From: Roseiarcus sp050012775
GTDB lineage: Bacteria > Pseudomonadota > Alphaproteobacteria > Rhizobiales > Beijerinckiaceae
Direction: 5' to 3'
NCBI GenBank assembly: GCA_050012775.1
Contig: JBEKGN010000019.1
Coordinates: 27,784-91,783, forward strand
DNA length: 64,000 nucleotides
The translations under genes were made by a program, and so were the position numbers. The notes under the pieces were generated by a model, which saw only the letters and a program-made list of their open reading frames with translations, did no database searches and was not told where the DNA came from. Shown here piece after piece: positions 53,003 through 61,017 of this stretch. Numbering within the stretch: the stretch's first letter is position 1; every line of letters begins with the position of its first letter.

Positions 53003-53653
53003 TCAACGCGTCGCGGGGACGTTCTGCTCCTCCCCAGCGGCCAGCTCCGCCGCCAGGGCGCGTCGAAAGCCCTCACGCGCCTCGAGCCGGCGCCGATAGT
53101 CCGCCGTCGCCGGGCCGAACTCGCCGTCGAGCCGGGAGAATCGGGCGAGATGAAGAGCGTAGCCGACCGAAATATCCGCCATGGTGAAGCGTCCCGCGCA
53201 CAGGGTCTCGGCTTTCGCCGTCGCGGACTCGACCGCGCGCAACCGCGCCAGGAACCATTTCGCATAGTCGGCCGCGACTTGCGGGTTGCGCCGCTCGACG
53301 GGTTCGAAGCGCGCGTAGCGCAGCACGACGGCCTGCGGAAACGTCAGCGTCGCCTCGCCGAAATGCAGCCAGTTGTGATAGGCGCCGTAGTCCGGCTCAT
53401 CGACCCCGACGGCGAGCGGCGTCGGCTCGCGCCAAGTCGCGAGATAATGGCAGATCGCCGCCGATTCCGTCATCCGCGTCTCGCCGTCGATGAGCAAGGG
53501 AATCGTGCCGAGCGGATTGATCGCGAGATAATCCTTGGCGAGCGCGCGCGGCGGGAAGGGCAGCATCTTGAGCTCGTAGCGTAGACCGAGTTCCTCCAGG
53601 GCCCAGAGTGCGCGAAACGAGCGCGCGCCGGCGCAATGATAAAGCGTGATCAT
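53003..53653 (-). CDS. Glutathione S-transferase family protein
   Basis: A 216-residue GST. The thioredoxin-like N-domain starts MITLYHCAGARSFRALWALEE with the SRT/SFR-type active-site turn, followed by NPLGTIPLL and the glutathione-binding MTESAAICHYL. The C-domain is helical with the FTMADISVGYAL motif. It lies inside the acyl-CoA operon, where it might conjugate a reactive unsaturated intermediate, which is an inference. Confidence 0.88.
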   Translation of the reverse strand: MITLYHCAGARSFRALWALEELGLRYELKMLPFPPRALAKDYLAINPLGTIPLLIDGETRMTESAAICHYLATWREPTPLAVGVDEPDYGAYHNWLHFGEATLTFPQAVVLRYARFEPVERRNPQVAADYAKWFLARLRAVESATAKAETLCAGRFTMADISVGYALHLARFSRLDGEFGPATADYRRRLEAREGFRRALAAELAAGEEQNVPATR

Positions 53654-53669
53654 CGCGACGCCCGCCCCG

Positions 53670-54827
53670 TTATTGGCCCATGCCGGGCAACGTGCCCATG
53701 CCCTTGCACAGCACCGACAGCATCACTTCGTCGGCGCCGCCGCCGATCGACGCCAGACGAAAATCGCGATAGGCGCGGCTGACCGGCGTTTCCGTCATGA
53801 AGCCCATGCCGCCCCAATATTGCAGGCAGGCGTCGGGCAGTTCGCGCCCGAGGCGTCCGGTCTTGAGCTTGGCCATGGTGGCGAGCTGGGTGACGTCCTC
53901 GCCCGCGATCATCGCCTCGGCGGCGCGATAGACCAGCGAGCGCAAGAGTTCGACCTCGGTCTGCAATTCGGCAAGGCGGAAATGCACGGTCTGATTGTCG
54001 AGGATGCTCTGGCCGAACGCCTTGCGGCCGCGGGCGTAGGCGATGGTCTCCGCGATGATGAGTTCATGCGCCTTGAGGCACGAGGCGGCGGCCCAAAGGC
54101 GCTCCTCCTGAAATTGCAGCATCTGATAGGTGAAGCCGCGGCCTTCCTCGCCGATGCGATTGCGCTTGGGCACGCGCACGTCGTCGAAGAAGATCTGCGC
54201 GGTGTCGGAGGAATGCATGCCCAACTTGTCGAGCTTGCGCGCCACGGTGACGCCCTTGGTCTTCATCGGCAGGCAGATCAGCGACTTGTTGCGATGCTGG
54301 GGACCGTCGCCGGTGTTGGCGAGCAGGCACATCCAGTCGGCTTGCGCGCCGTTGGTGATCCACATCTTGCCGCCATTGATGACATAATCGTCGCCGTCGG
54401 AGCGCGCGCTGGTCTTGATCGCGGCGACGTCCGATCCGGCGCCGGGCTCCGAAACGCCGATGCAGACGACCGCGTCGCCGGCGATGGCCGGCGCCAGGAA
54501 TTCTCGACGCAACGCGTCGGAGCCGAAGCGGGCGAGCGCCGGCGTCGCCATGTCGGTTTGTACGCCGATCGCCATCGGCACGCCGCCGCAACGAATGGCG
54601 CCGAGCTCTTCGGCCATCATCACCGAATAGGAATAATCGAGCGCCTGGCCGCCGTATTCGGTCGGCTTGGTGAGGCCGAGGAAGCCGAGATCGCCGAGCT
54701 TCTTGAACAATTCGTGCGCGGGAAAGGCCTGCCCCTTCTCCCATTCGTCGACGAACGGGTTGATCTCGGCGGCGATGAATTTCTGCAGCGCGCGGCGCGC
54801 CTCCTCGTGCTCGGGCGTGAACAGCAT
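53670..54827 (-). CDS. Acyl-CoA dehydrogenase, first gene of the liu-like operon
   Basis: A 385-residue FAD enzyme. It has CIGVSEPGAGSDVAAIKTSA, the FAD segment WITNGAQADWMCLL, QTVHFRLAELQTEVELL and the C-terminal SIGGGADEVMLSVL. The order of this gene, synthetase, carboxylase subunits and hydratase suggests isovaleryl-CoA or a related acyl-CoA as substrate. The promoter is upstream of 54827; no operator was recognised. Confidence 0.9.
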   Translation of the reverse strand: MLFTPEHEEARRALQKFIAAEINPFVDEWEKGQAFPAHELFKKLGDLGFLGLTKPTEYGGQALDYSYSVMMAEELGAIRCGGVPMAIGVQTDMATPALARFGSDALRREFLAPAIAGDAVVCIGVSEPGAGSDVAAIKTSARSDGDDYVINGGKMWITNGAQADWMCLLANTGDGPQHRNKSLICLPMKTKGVTVARKLDKLGMHSSDTAQIFFDDVRVPKRNRIGEEGRGFTYQMLQFQEERLWAAASCLKAHELIIAETIAYARGRKAFGQSILDNQTVHFRLAELQTEVELLRSLVYRAAEAMIAGEDVTQLATMAKLKTGRLGRELPDACLQYWGGMGFMTETPVSRAYRDFRLASIGGGADEVMLSVLCKGMGTLPGMGQ

Positions 54828-54982
54828 GGCTCGCCTCCTCCGGCGTCTTTTTTTGGTTTCGTCCGCGATCTCCGAGCGGACCCGACGTGGATCGGCACGA
54901 TAGCCGCTTCAGGCCATCGGCGCGAGATGCGGCAAGATGACGCGGCGGTCGCGACGGCTTCCGATCTATGTCGGAGCGAAAG

Positions 54983-55690
54983 TCACTTTCGCGCCTCTTG
55001 CGTTCGGCGCTTCCAACGGCGCCCCGGCTTGAGTTCGGCGCCGAGCACGTAACGATCCATGATGCGACGATGCCGGGCTTGGCGCGCCTCGCTGCGGTCG
55101 GCCGTCGCGTTTTCCAACGAGGCGTCGGCGGGAACGGCGGCGGGTCTGGCGGCGACGATCGCGCGCGCCGCGAGGGAGCTGGCGAGGGCTTGGGCCGTCG
55201 CGACCTCGCGCTTGGATTTCGCGCCCGGCGACCGCGCCTTGGCCTTTGGCCCGGCCTCGGCCGTCGTCCCGCCGACCGCCCGCGACGCGACCGCCCGGAA
55301 TTCGACGGAAGATTCCTCGAAGGATCGAGGAGACGGCGGCGCGAATTCCCGGCTCGAGTCTTTCTTCGTCCGCGTCTTGGGCTTGGCCGCCGGGCCGAAA
55401 CTTTCGCGCTTGCGTCGCGGCGGGGCCGCGGCCTCCTCGAAAGGCGACGCGATCGGTTGGAGGTCGGCGAGGCTGGGAAGAATCCGGCCCTGAGGCCGCG
55501 ACGGCGGCGTCTCGGCGGCGGTCGGCGCCTTGCGCTCGGCCTCGAACAGCGCGGTCGCGCCGAGATGGCGTTCCGCTCCCGCCGCGGCGCCGGAGAGCGC
55601 CGGCTCCGTCAACCAACCCTTTCCGCCCGTATTCGTCGGTCGTCGTTGCCGCCGAACCTCGACGACGAATGCAGGGGGCGGTCGCTTCAT
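54983..55690 (-). CDS. Hypothetical basic low-complexity protein
   Basis: A 235-residue protein rich in Ala, Pro, Arg and Lys. Only the ends look conserved: MKRPPPAFVVEVRRQRRP at the N-terminus and RQARHRRIMDRYVLGAELKPGRRWKRR at the C-terminus, joined by a disordered middle. GAAGG stands 5 bp before ATG 55690. I recall proteins with these ends in Rhizobiales, of unknown function; DNA or RNA binding is possible because of the charge. Confidence 0.65.
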   Translation of the reverse strand: MKRPPPAFVVEVRRQRRPTNTGGKGWLTEPALSGAAAGAERHLGATALFEAERKAPTAAETPPSRPQGRILPSLADLQPIASPFEEAAAPPRRKRESFGPAAKPKTRTKKDSSREFAPPSPRSFEESSVEFRAVASRAVGGTTAEAGPKAKARSPGAKSKREVATAQALASSLAARAIVAARPAAVPADASLENATADRSEARQARHRRIMDRYVLGAELKPGRRWKRRTQEARK

Positions 55691-55962
55691 TGGAGCCTTC
55701 GACGTTCGGGGTTGGGTCCGGCCGACCAATCTTCGGAGCGAGTCCCGATCGACTCAGCGGGGCGCGGCGTCAAAGCTGAAGGACAAAGCCGCGAAAAAAG
55801 CAATATGCCTCGAACGGGTTCTTAACTCCTGCCGCCCGGGATCGCCTCGCTCGTCCCCGCTCCTGGCTCTGACGCCGAATCCGCCGCGACCGGGTCCAAA
55901 CGCGCGCTAATCCGATGTTAACCCTATCGCAGGCTTAACTGAACGTATAAAAGCCGCTTCTG

Positions 55963-55997
55963 AGCCGACTTGCGGGCGCTCGCAACGCAAGTCGGCT
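55963..55997. repeat. 12-bp perfect stem-loop in the tolQ leader
   Basis: AGCCGACTTGCG (55963-55974) pairs with CGCAAGTCGGCT (55986-55997) over an 11-nt loop. It lies 12 bp past a TATAAA element. Confidence 0.6.
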
Positions 55998-56014
55998 TGG
56001 AGCCCTTTGATAAA

Positions 56015-56061
56015 GCGGGATTTTGAACGGAAAACCGGTGTCCACTTTTCCGAAATCCTGC
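56015..56061. repeat. Palindromic repeat of the GGAAAACCGGTNTCCACTTTTCC type
   Basis: GCGGGATTT (56015-56023) and AAATCCTGC (56053-56061) are inverted with one mismatch, and between them GGAAAA and TTTTCC form an inner stem around CCGGTGTCCAC. I recall this palindrome as widely dispersed in Rhizobiales genomes. Confidence 0.55.
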
Positions 56062-56189
56062 TTAGGGATCGTTCGGGCAAGCCCAAGTTTTGGCCCATTT
56101 GCGGCGCAGACCCGCCCGATCCGAGCCGACGGCCGTCCCGCCCGAACGCGAAGCCAACCCTCCCCGCCCCTCGTGAGGTTGCCCCAATC

Positions 56190-56915
56190 ATGAACGCCAC
56201 CGACGCCGCCGCAACGGTCGCCGCCGATCCCGAGACCACGCTGCTCTCGATGTTCTGGTCGGCGCATATCGTCGTCAAGATCGTCATGGTCGGGCTGCTG
56301 GCCGCCTCGTTCTGGAGCTGGACGATCATCGTCAACAAGACGTTGCTCTTCTCCAAGTTCAAGCGCGCGATGGACGGTTTCGAGCAGATCTTCTGGTCGG
56401 GCCAGTCGCTGGAGGAACTCTACGGATCGCTTTCGCAGCGGCCGAACTCGGGCGCCGCGAGCCTGTTCGTCTCGGCGATGCGTGAATGGAAGCGCTCGTT
56501 CCAGAACCCCACCGCGTCCTTTCGCGGCCTGCACGCGCGCCTCGACAAGGTTCTCGACGTTTCGATCGCGCGCGAGGTCGAGCGGCTCGAGTCCAATCTG
56601 TTGTTCCTGGCGACCGTCGCCTCGGCGGCGCCCTTCGTCGGCCTCTTCGGCACAGTGTGGGGCATCATGACTTCGTTCCGCTCGATCGCCGCCTCGAAGA
56701 ACACTTCGCTCGCCGTCGTCGCGCCCGGCATCGCGGAGGCCCTGCTGGCGACGGCGATCGGACTGTTCGCCGCCATTCCCGCGCTCATCGCCTACAATAA
56801 ATTGCAGGGCGACGTCGCCAGGGCGCAGGCGCGGATGGAAAGCTTCGCCGACGAATTCTCGTCCATTCTGTCGCGGCAGATCGATCAGCACGCGTCGGGC
56901 GACAAGGCGGCCTGA
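56190..56915 (+). CDS. tolQ: Tol-Pal system protein TolQ
   Basis: A 241-residue inner-membrane proton-channel subunit of the Tol system, which constricts the outer membrane during division. It has three hydrophobic segments: IVVKIVMVGLLAASFWSWTIIV near residue 35, then two in SNLLFLATVASAAPFVGLFGTVWGIM and VVAPGIAEALLATAIGLFAAIPA. The GLFGTVWGIM motif is the TolQ/ExbB hallmark. ATG 56190 gives the usual length. tolR follows after 31 bp. Confidence 0.94.
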   Translation: MNATDAAATVAADPETTLLSMFWSAHIVVKIVMVGLLAASFWSWTIIVNKTLLFSKFKRAMDGFEQIFWSGQSLEELYGSLSQRPNSGAASLFVSAMREWKRSFQNPTASFRGLHARLDKVLDVSIAREVERLESNLLFLATVASAAPFVGLFGTVWGIMTSFRSIAASKNTSLAVVAPGIAEALLATAIGLFAAIPALIAYNKLQGDVARAQARMESFADEFSSILSRQIDQHASGDKAA

Positions 56916-56946
56916 GGCCGGAGGCGACGGCAAGGAGAGCGAGCCG

Positions 56947-57393
56947 ATGGGCATGGCGATGGGCGCGGGGCGCAAGAGCGGACGCGGGCGGCGCGGCGTG
57001 CCGCGCTATGGCGCGATGGCCGACATCAACATGACGCCGTTCATCGACGTCATGCTGGTGTTGCTGATCATCTTCATGGTCGCGGCGCCCTTGCTCACCA
57101 GCGGCGTCGCGGTCGACCTGCCGCAGGCCAAGGCCGGCGCGCTCAACGTCGAGCAGAAACCGATCGCCATCGCGCTCAACGACCAGGGGCAATTGTTCCT
57201 GATGGACCAACCGATCGCCGACGCCGACCTCGTCGACAAATTGAAGGCGCTCGCCACGGACGGCGCCGATCAGCGCATCTATTTCCGCGCCTCGAAGGTC
57301 GTGCCCTATGGACGGGTCGCCGAGATCATGGGCGCGGTGACCGCGGCCGGCTACAAGAAAGTGGCGCTCGTCACCGAACCGGATACGCGGTGA
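56947..57393 (+). CDS. tolR: Tol-Pal system protein TolR
   Basis: A 148-residue protein with one N-terminal membrane helix (FIDVMLVLLIIFMVAAPLL) that contains the essential proton-path aspartate in NMTPFIDV, preceded by a Gly/Arg-rich cytoplasmic tail. The periplasmic domain (IAIALNDQGQLFLMDQPI...) is complete. It works with TolQ to energise TolA. Confidence 0.94.
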   Translation: MGMAMGAGRKSGRGRRGVPRYGAMADINMTPFIDVMLVLLIIFMVAAPLLTSGVAVDLPQAKAGALNVEQKPIAIALNDQGQLFLMDQPIADADLVDKLKALATDGADQRIYFRASKVVPYGRVAEIMGAVTAAGYKKVALVTEPDTR

Positions 57394-57406
57394 AGCGAGG
57401 CCTGGG

Positions 57407-58321
57407 GTGAGCGACCAGCCGTCGAAAACAGGGCTCTACGTCTCGGGCGCGCTTCACGCCGCGCTGCTCGCGTTCATCGTCATCGGTTTCGCCGCAGCGC
57501 CTAAATTCGAGGACGCGCCCGAATCGATTCCGGTCGATACGGTCACGCAGTCGCAATTCAACGAAATCATGAAGGGCGAGCGCGACGCCAAGCCGGTGAA
57601 GGAGCCTCCCGCCGAGCCGACGACGCGCCAAGCCGCGATCGAACCGCCGGCCGTCCCGACGCCCCCCGAGCCGCCGCCGGAACTCAAGACGGCCGACGAG
57701 CCTACGCCCACGCCGCCGCCCCCGCCCAAGCCCGCGCCGCCGCCGCCGCCGCCGAAACCGGCCGCCGAGGACGCGCCGGCGCCTCCAGTCAGGCCCAAGG
57801 AGACGCCGCCGGAGAAGCCCAAGGCCGACGCGCTCGCCAAGCTCCTGGAGAAGTCCAAGCCCGACGAACCGGCCAAGCCGCAGAAGGCGTACGATCCCAA
57901 CGCCATCGCCAAGCTGATCGGCCAGAGCAAGTCCTCGGCCGATCCGACGCCGACCGGCGCGGCCACGCCGCAGGGGTTGCCCAACCAGCACGCGGCGCGC
58001 ATGTCGCCCTCGCTTTCGGCCGCGCTCGACGCATGGCTCACCGACGCCTATCTCAATTGCTGGACGCCGCCGCCGACGATGCCGGAGGGCGAGCGCTATG
58101 TGGCGGAAGTGCGCGTCGCGTTCAACGCCGACGGCACGCTCGCCGGTCCGCCCACGCTGCTCAATCCGCCCACCGATCCCGCGTGGCGGGCCCACGCGGA
58201 AAGCGCGATGCGCGCGGTGCTGAAATGCAATCCGTTGCGCGTGCCGCCGCAATACGCCCCATATTTCGAGCAATGGAAGACGAAGACCGTCCATTTCGAC
58301 CCGCAGAGCGCCCTGGGCTGA
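57407..58321 (+). CDS. tolA: TolA-like energy-transducing protein
   Basis: A 304-residue protein with one N-terminal membrane anchor (SGALHAALLAFIVIGFAAAP), a proline- and lysine-rich spacer (about 65-170) with long PP runs, and a C-terminal globular domain from about 205 (LSAALDAWLTDAYLNCW...YVAEVRVAFNADGTL). The spacer is shorter than in E. coli TolA and Pro-rich rather than helical, as often in alphaproteobacteria. The start is GTG 57407, behind GAGG. The gene follows tolR by 13 bp. Confidence 0.88.
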   Translation: MSDQPSKTGLYVSGALHAALLAFIVIGFAAAPKFEDAPESIPVDTVTQSQFNEIMKGERDAKPVKEPPAEPTTRQAAIEPPAVPTPPEPPPELKTADEPTPTPPPPPKPAPPPPPPKPAAEDAPAPPVRPKETPPEKPKADALAKLLEKSKPDEPAKPQKAYDPNAIAKLIGQSKSSADPTPTGAATPQGLPNQHAARMSPSLSAALDAWLTDAYLNCWTPPPTMPEGERYVAEVRVAFNADGTLAGPPTLLNPPTDPAWRAHAESAMRAVLKCNPLRVPPQYAPYFEQWKTKTVHFDPQSALG

Positions 58322-58367
58322 TCGAGGCGCGTCGACGCCGAACTTAAAAAAGCGAGACCGTGCCGTC

Positions 58368-59675
58368 ATGATGATCGAAAAGTTGTTCTCCCGCTTCGCG
58401 GCCGCGCTGTTGGCGTTGGGCCTGGCCAGTTCGGCCGCGCGCGCCGCCGGCGACGTCTATGTTCACGCCGGCGCCAATTTCACGCCGGTCACCGTCGCCG
58501 TGACGCCGCTCGCCGGCGACGACGGCGCGACGAAGATCGGCGCCGTCATCGTCAACGACTTCGCCCATTCCGTCTTCCTGCTGCCGCTCAATCCCACGAG
58601 CTTTCCCGAAAACGTCGCCAATCCCGACGCGCGGCCGAACGTCGACGCCTGGAAGACGGTCAACGCGCAATTCGTGCTGACCGGGCGGGTGGCGGGCGCC
58701 GAGGGCGGCCGCATCGCCGCGCAGTTCCGCCTCTGGGACACCGCGACCGGCGCGCAGGTCGCCGGCCAGCAATACACCACCGACGCCGCCAACGCGCGCC
58801 GCGTCGGCCATCTCATCGCCGACGCGGTGTTCTCGCGCATCACCGGCGAGAAGGGCTTCTTCGATTCGCGCGTCGTGTTCGTCGACGAGAACGGCTCCAA
58901 GGAGAAGCGCCGCAAGCGCCTCGCGGTGATGGACATGGACGGCGCCGACGTCAAATATCTCACCAGCGGCGACAAACTCGTGGTGACGCCGCGCTTTTCG
59001 CCCTCGGCGCAACAGGTCGCCTATATGTCGTTCGGCGACGCCGATCCGAAGGTGACGCTGCTCGATCTGGAGAGCGGGCAGCGCGAGGCGGTCGGCAATT
59101 TCCCCGGCATGACCTTTTCGCCGCGTTTTTCGCCCGACGGCCAGCGTATCGTCATGTCGCTGTCGGAAGGCTCCGCGGCCAATCTCTATTCGATGGACAT
59201 CCGCACGCACACGACGACGCGCCTCACGGAAGGCAGCGGCATCGACACTTCGCCCTGCTATTCGCCCGACGGTTCGCAGATCGCCTTCGAGTCCGACCGC
59301 GGCGGCACGCAGCAGATCTACGTCATGAGCGCCAGCGGCGGCTCGGCCAAGCGCATCTCGTTCGGCGAGGGGCGCTATTCGACGCCGGTGTGGTCGCCGC
59401 GCGGCGACCTCATCGCCTTCACCCGGCAGAAGGACGGTCTGTTCGGCATCGGCGTGATGAAGCCCGACGGCTCGGGCGAGCGCATAATCACCGAGGGCTA
59501 CCACAACGAAGGCCCGACCTTCTCGCCCAACGGCCTGTTCCTGATGTTCTTCCGCGACCCCGGCGGCGAATCCGGCGCCAAAATCTACATGGCCGACATT
59601 TTCGGCCACGGCGAATTCCCGGTGCCGACGCCGGGCTACGCCAGCGACCCCTCGTGGGGGCCGCTGATGAATTGA
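58368..59675 (+). CDS. tolB: Tol-Pal system b-propeller protein TolB
   Basis: A 435-residue periplasmic protein with signal peptide (AAALLALGLASSAARAAG). The N-terminal domain (about 30-165) is followed by a six-bladed WD40-like propeller with repeats such as PRFSPSAQQVAYMS, PRFSPDGQRIVMSL, PCYSPDGSQIAFES and PVWSPRGDLIAFTR. It normally binds Pal, but no pal gene follows here; instead an inverted-repeat-bounded DUF559 gene starts 12 bp after the stop. Confidence 0.95.
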   Translation: MMIEKLFSRFAAALLALGLASSAARAAGDVYVHAGANFTPVTVAVTPLAGDDGATKIGAVIVNDFAHSVFLLPLNPTSFPENVANPDARPNVDAWKTVNAQFVLTGRVAGAEGGRIAAQFRLWDTATGAQVAGQQYTTDAANARRVGHLIADAVFSRITGEKGFFDSRVVFVDENGSKEKRRKRLAVMDMDGADVKYLTSGDKLVVTPRFSPSAQQVAYMSFGDADPKVTLLDLESGQREAVGNFPGMTFSPRFSPDGQRIVMSLSEGSAANLYSMDIRTHTTTRLTEGSGIDTSPCYSPDGSQIAFESDRGGTQQIYVMSASGGSAKRISFGEGRYSTPVWSPRGDLIAFTRQKDGLFGIGVMKPDGSGERIITEGYHNEGPTFSPNGLFLMFFRDPGGESGAKIYMADIFGHGEFPVPTPGYASDPSWGPLMN

Positions 59676-59686
59676 GGGCGAGGGCT

Positions 59687-59723
59687 CCCCTCTCCCGTTC
59701 GGGAGAGGGGCCGGGGGTGAGGG
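59687..59723 (+). repeat. Left inverted repeat of the DUF559 cassette
   Basis: The hairpin CCCCTCTCCCG/CGGGAGAGGGG (59687-59710, TT loop) is followed by CCGGGGGTGAGGG. It starts 12 bp after the tolB stop and may also act as its terminator. Confidence 0.9.
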
Positions 59724-59739
59724 TTTACAAGGCGTCGAC

Positions 59740-60087
59740 ATGGTCTCCGAACCGCATCGTTTCGCTCGCGGCCTGCGCAGGGGTTCGACCTCTGCGGAGG
59801 ACATTTTGTGGGCGCGGCTGCGCGGTTCGCGCTTTCACGGCGCCAAATTCAAACGGCAGGTTCCGGTCGATCGGTACGTCGTGGATTTCTGCCGCCACGC
59901 CGCGCGGCTCGTCGTCGAGATCGACGGCGCGCAGCATGGATGGCAGTCTCCGTACGACGACGGCCGTACGAGGACACTCGAAAGCGCCGGTTTCCAGGTG
60001 GTGCGTTTCACCAACGAGGAAGTGCGCGAAGACCTCGAAGGCGTGTTGCGGAAGCTTGGGGAGGGGTTGCGTCTGCCGTTCGACTAG
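59740..60087 (+). CDS. DUF559 (Vsr-like) endonuclease domain protein
   Basis: A 115-residue protein of the DUF559 family, related to very-short-patch repair and PD-(D/E)xK endonucleases. It shows the family order: a helix with TSAEDILWARLRGSRF, KFKRQVPVDRYVVDFC, the acidic strand LVVEIDGAQHGWQ, and a final strand VVRFTNEEV. The acidic residues in VDFC and VEIDG are likely metal ligands. No clear ribosome binding site is present. Placement inside 37-bp inverted repeats suggests that the gene and repeats move or act together. Activity on DNA is not proven for this family member. Confidence 0.88.
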   Translation: MVSEPHRFARGLRRGSTSAEDILWARLRGSRFHGAKFKRQVPVDRYVVDFCRHAARLVVEIDGAQHGWQSPYDDGRTRTLESAGFQVVRFTNEEVREDLEGVLRKLGEGLRLPFD

Positions 60088-60115
60088 GTCGAGCGATTGG
60101 AGACATCTCTTTAGA

Positions 60116-60152
60116 CCCTCACCCCCGGCCCCTCTCCCGAACGGGAGAGGGG
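60116..60152 (-). repeat. Right inverted repeat of the DUF559 cassette
   Basis: The exact reverse complement of the left copy: CCCTCACCCCCGG then the hairpin CCCCTCTCCCG/CGGGAGAGGGG with an AA loop. Confidence 0.9.
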
Positions 60153-60281
60153 AGGGGCGCGCGATGTAATTCGCTGCCGCCTGCTGCCGCGACAATCGCT
60201 TCGCGGCGATCGCAAATCGCGCTACGTTGGCCTTCGCAGGCGTCGGTCCAACGGCGGACGCCGCGCGAGAGTGAGGCCCTC

Positions 60282-60968
60282 ATGCCGATGGCGATAGGCT
60301 TCATCTTCATGGCGACGCGGCGGGACCGCACCGTGCCGCAGGCGCGCGCGCTGATCGAGGAAGCGCTGGCGCTCGGCGTCGCCAACATCGGCTTCAAGGA
60401 CGTCGGCCTGCCGCGCGAGGCGCTGAAGGAACTGGCGCGAGCGATCGAGGCGGGCGGGGCGCGGGCGTTTTTCGAGGTCGTTTCGCTCGATCGCGACAGC
60501 GAACTCGCTTCGGCGGCGGCGGCGGCCGATTTCGGCGTCGACTGGCTGCTCGGCGGCGTGCGCGCGAGCGAGGTCGCTCGAATCGCGCGAAGCGCCGGCA
60601 TCCTCTATGCGCCGTTCCCCGGCACGGTCGTCGGCCACCCCAGCGCGCTCGTCGGCGCGATCGAGGAGATCGAAGCGAGCGCTCGGGCGTTTGGCGCTAT
60701 CGAGGGCGTCGCCGGGCTCGATCTCTTGGCCTATCGCCATTCCGGCGACGTTGCCGCCCTGCTGCGCGCGGTCGTCGGCGCGGTCGACAAGCCGGTCATC
60801 GTCGCCGGCTCGATCGACCATCCCGGCCGCATCGCTATGGTCGCCGCGAGCGGCGCGGCGGGTTTCACCGTCGGGTCGGCGGCGATCGAGGGCGCCTTTC
60901 CCGCGCCCGCGCGCGAGTTCGCCGCGCAGATCCGCGCGATCCAGCGCGCCGTCGCCGCCGGCCCGTAA
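60282..60968 (+). CDS. TIM-barrel protein, HisA/HisF-like, unknown function
   Basis: A 228-residue predicted TIM barrel. Alternating strands and helices are clear (GVANIGFKDVGLP, GARAFFEVVSLDRDSE, GVDWLLGG, PVIVAGSIDHPGRIAMVAASGAAGFTVGSAAI). The last segment is a standard phosphate-binding loop, so the ligand is probably a phosphorylated compound. GTGAGG precedes ATG 60282. I cannot name the reaction. It lies just after the DUF559 cassette. Confidence 0.75.
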   Translation: MPMAIGFIFMATRRDRTVPQARALIEEALALGVANIGFKDVGLPREALKELARAIEAGGARAFFEVVSLDRDSELASAAAAADFGVDWLLGGVRASEVARIARSAGILYAPFPGTVVGHPSALVGAIEEIEASARAFGAIEGVAGLDLLAYRHSGDVAALLRAVVGAVDKPVIVAGSIDHPGRIAMVAASGAAGFTVGSAAIEGAFPAPAREFAAQIRAIQRAVAAGP

Positions 60969-61017
60969 AGGGTCCGTCGAGTTCGTCCGCCGCGCTCTTC
61001 TGAAGAAAGTTTCGCCG

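Larger units (their letters stand above)
55691..56189. other. Long structured region upstream of tolQ
   Basis: No gene. TATAAA at 55946-55951 is a possible -10 element. Two strong dyads follow and would lie in the tolQ leader RNA: AGCCGACTTGCG/CGCAAGTCGGCT (55963-55997) and GCGGGATTT/AAATCCTGC (56015-56061). The remainder is featureless to me. Confidence 0.45.
59687..60152. mobile_element. DUF559 cassette bounded by perfect 37-bp inverted repeats
   Basis: The 37 bp at 59687-59723 and the 37 bp at 60116-60152 are exact reverse complements. Each consists of an 11-bp hairpin (CCCCTCTCCCG, 2 nt, CGGGAGAGGGG) plus CCGGGGGTGAGGG on the inner side. Together they enclose 392 bp holding one gene, a DUF559 endonuclease. 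No target-site duplication was seen. The layout looks like a small mobile or mobilisable unit, but mobility is inferred. Confidence 0.6.

Noticed and set aside
59675..60282. pal gene after tolB
   Set aside because: No OmpA-like lipoprotein sequence is present in any frame here; the space is filled by the DUF559 cassette.
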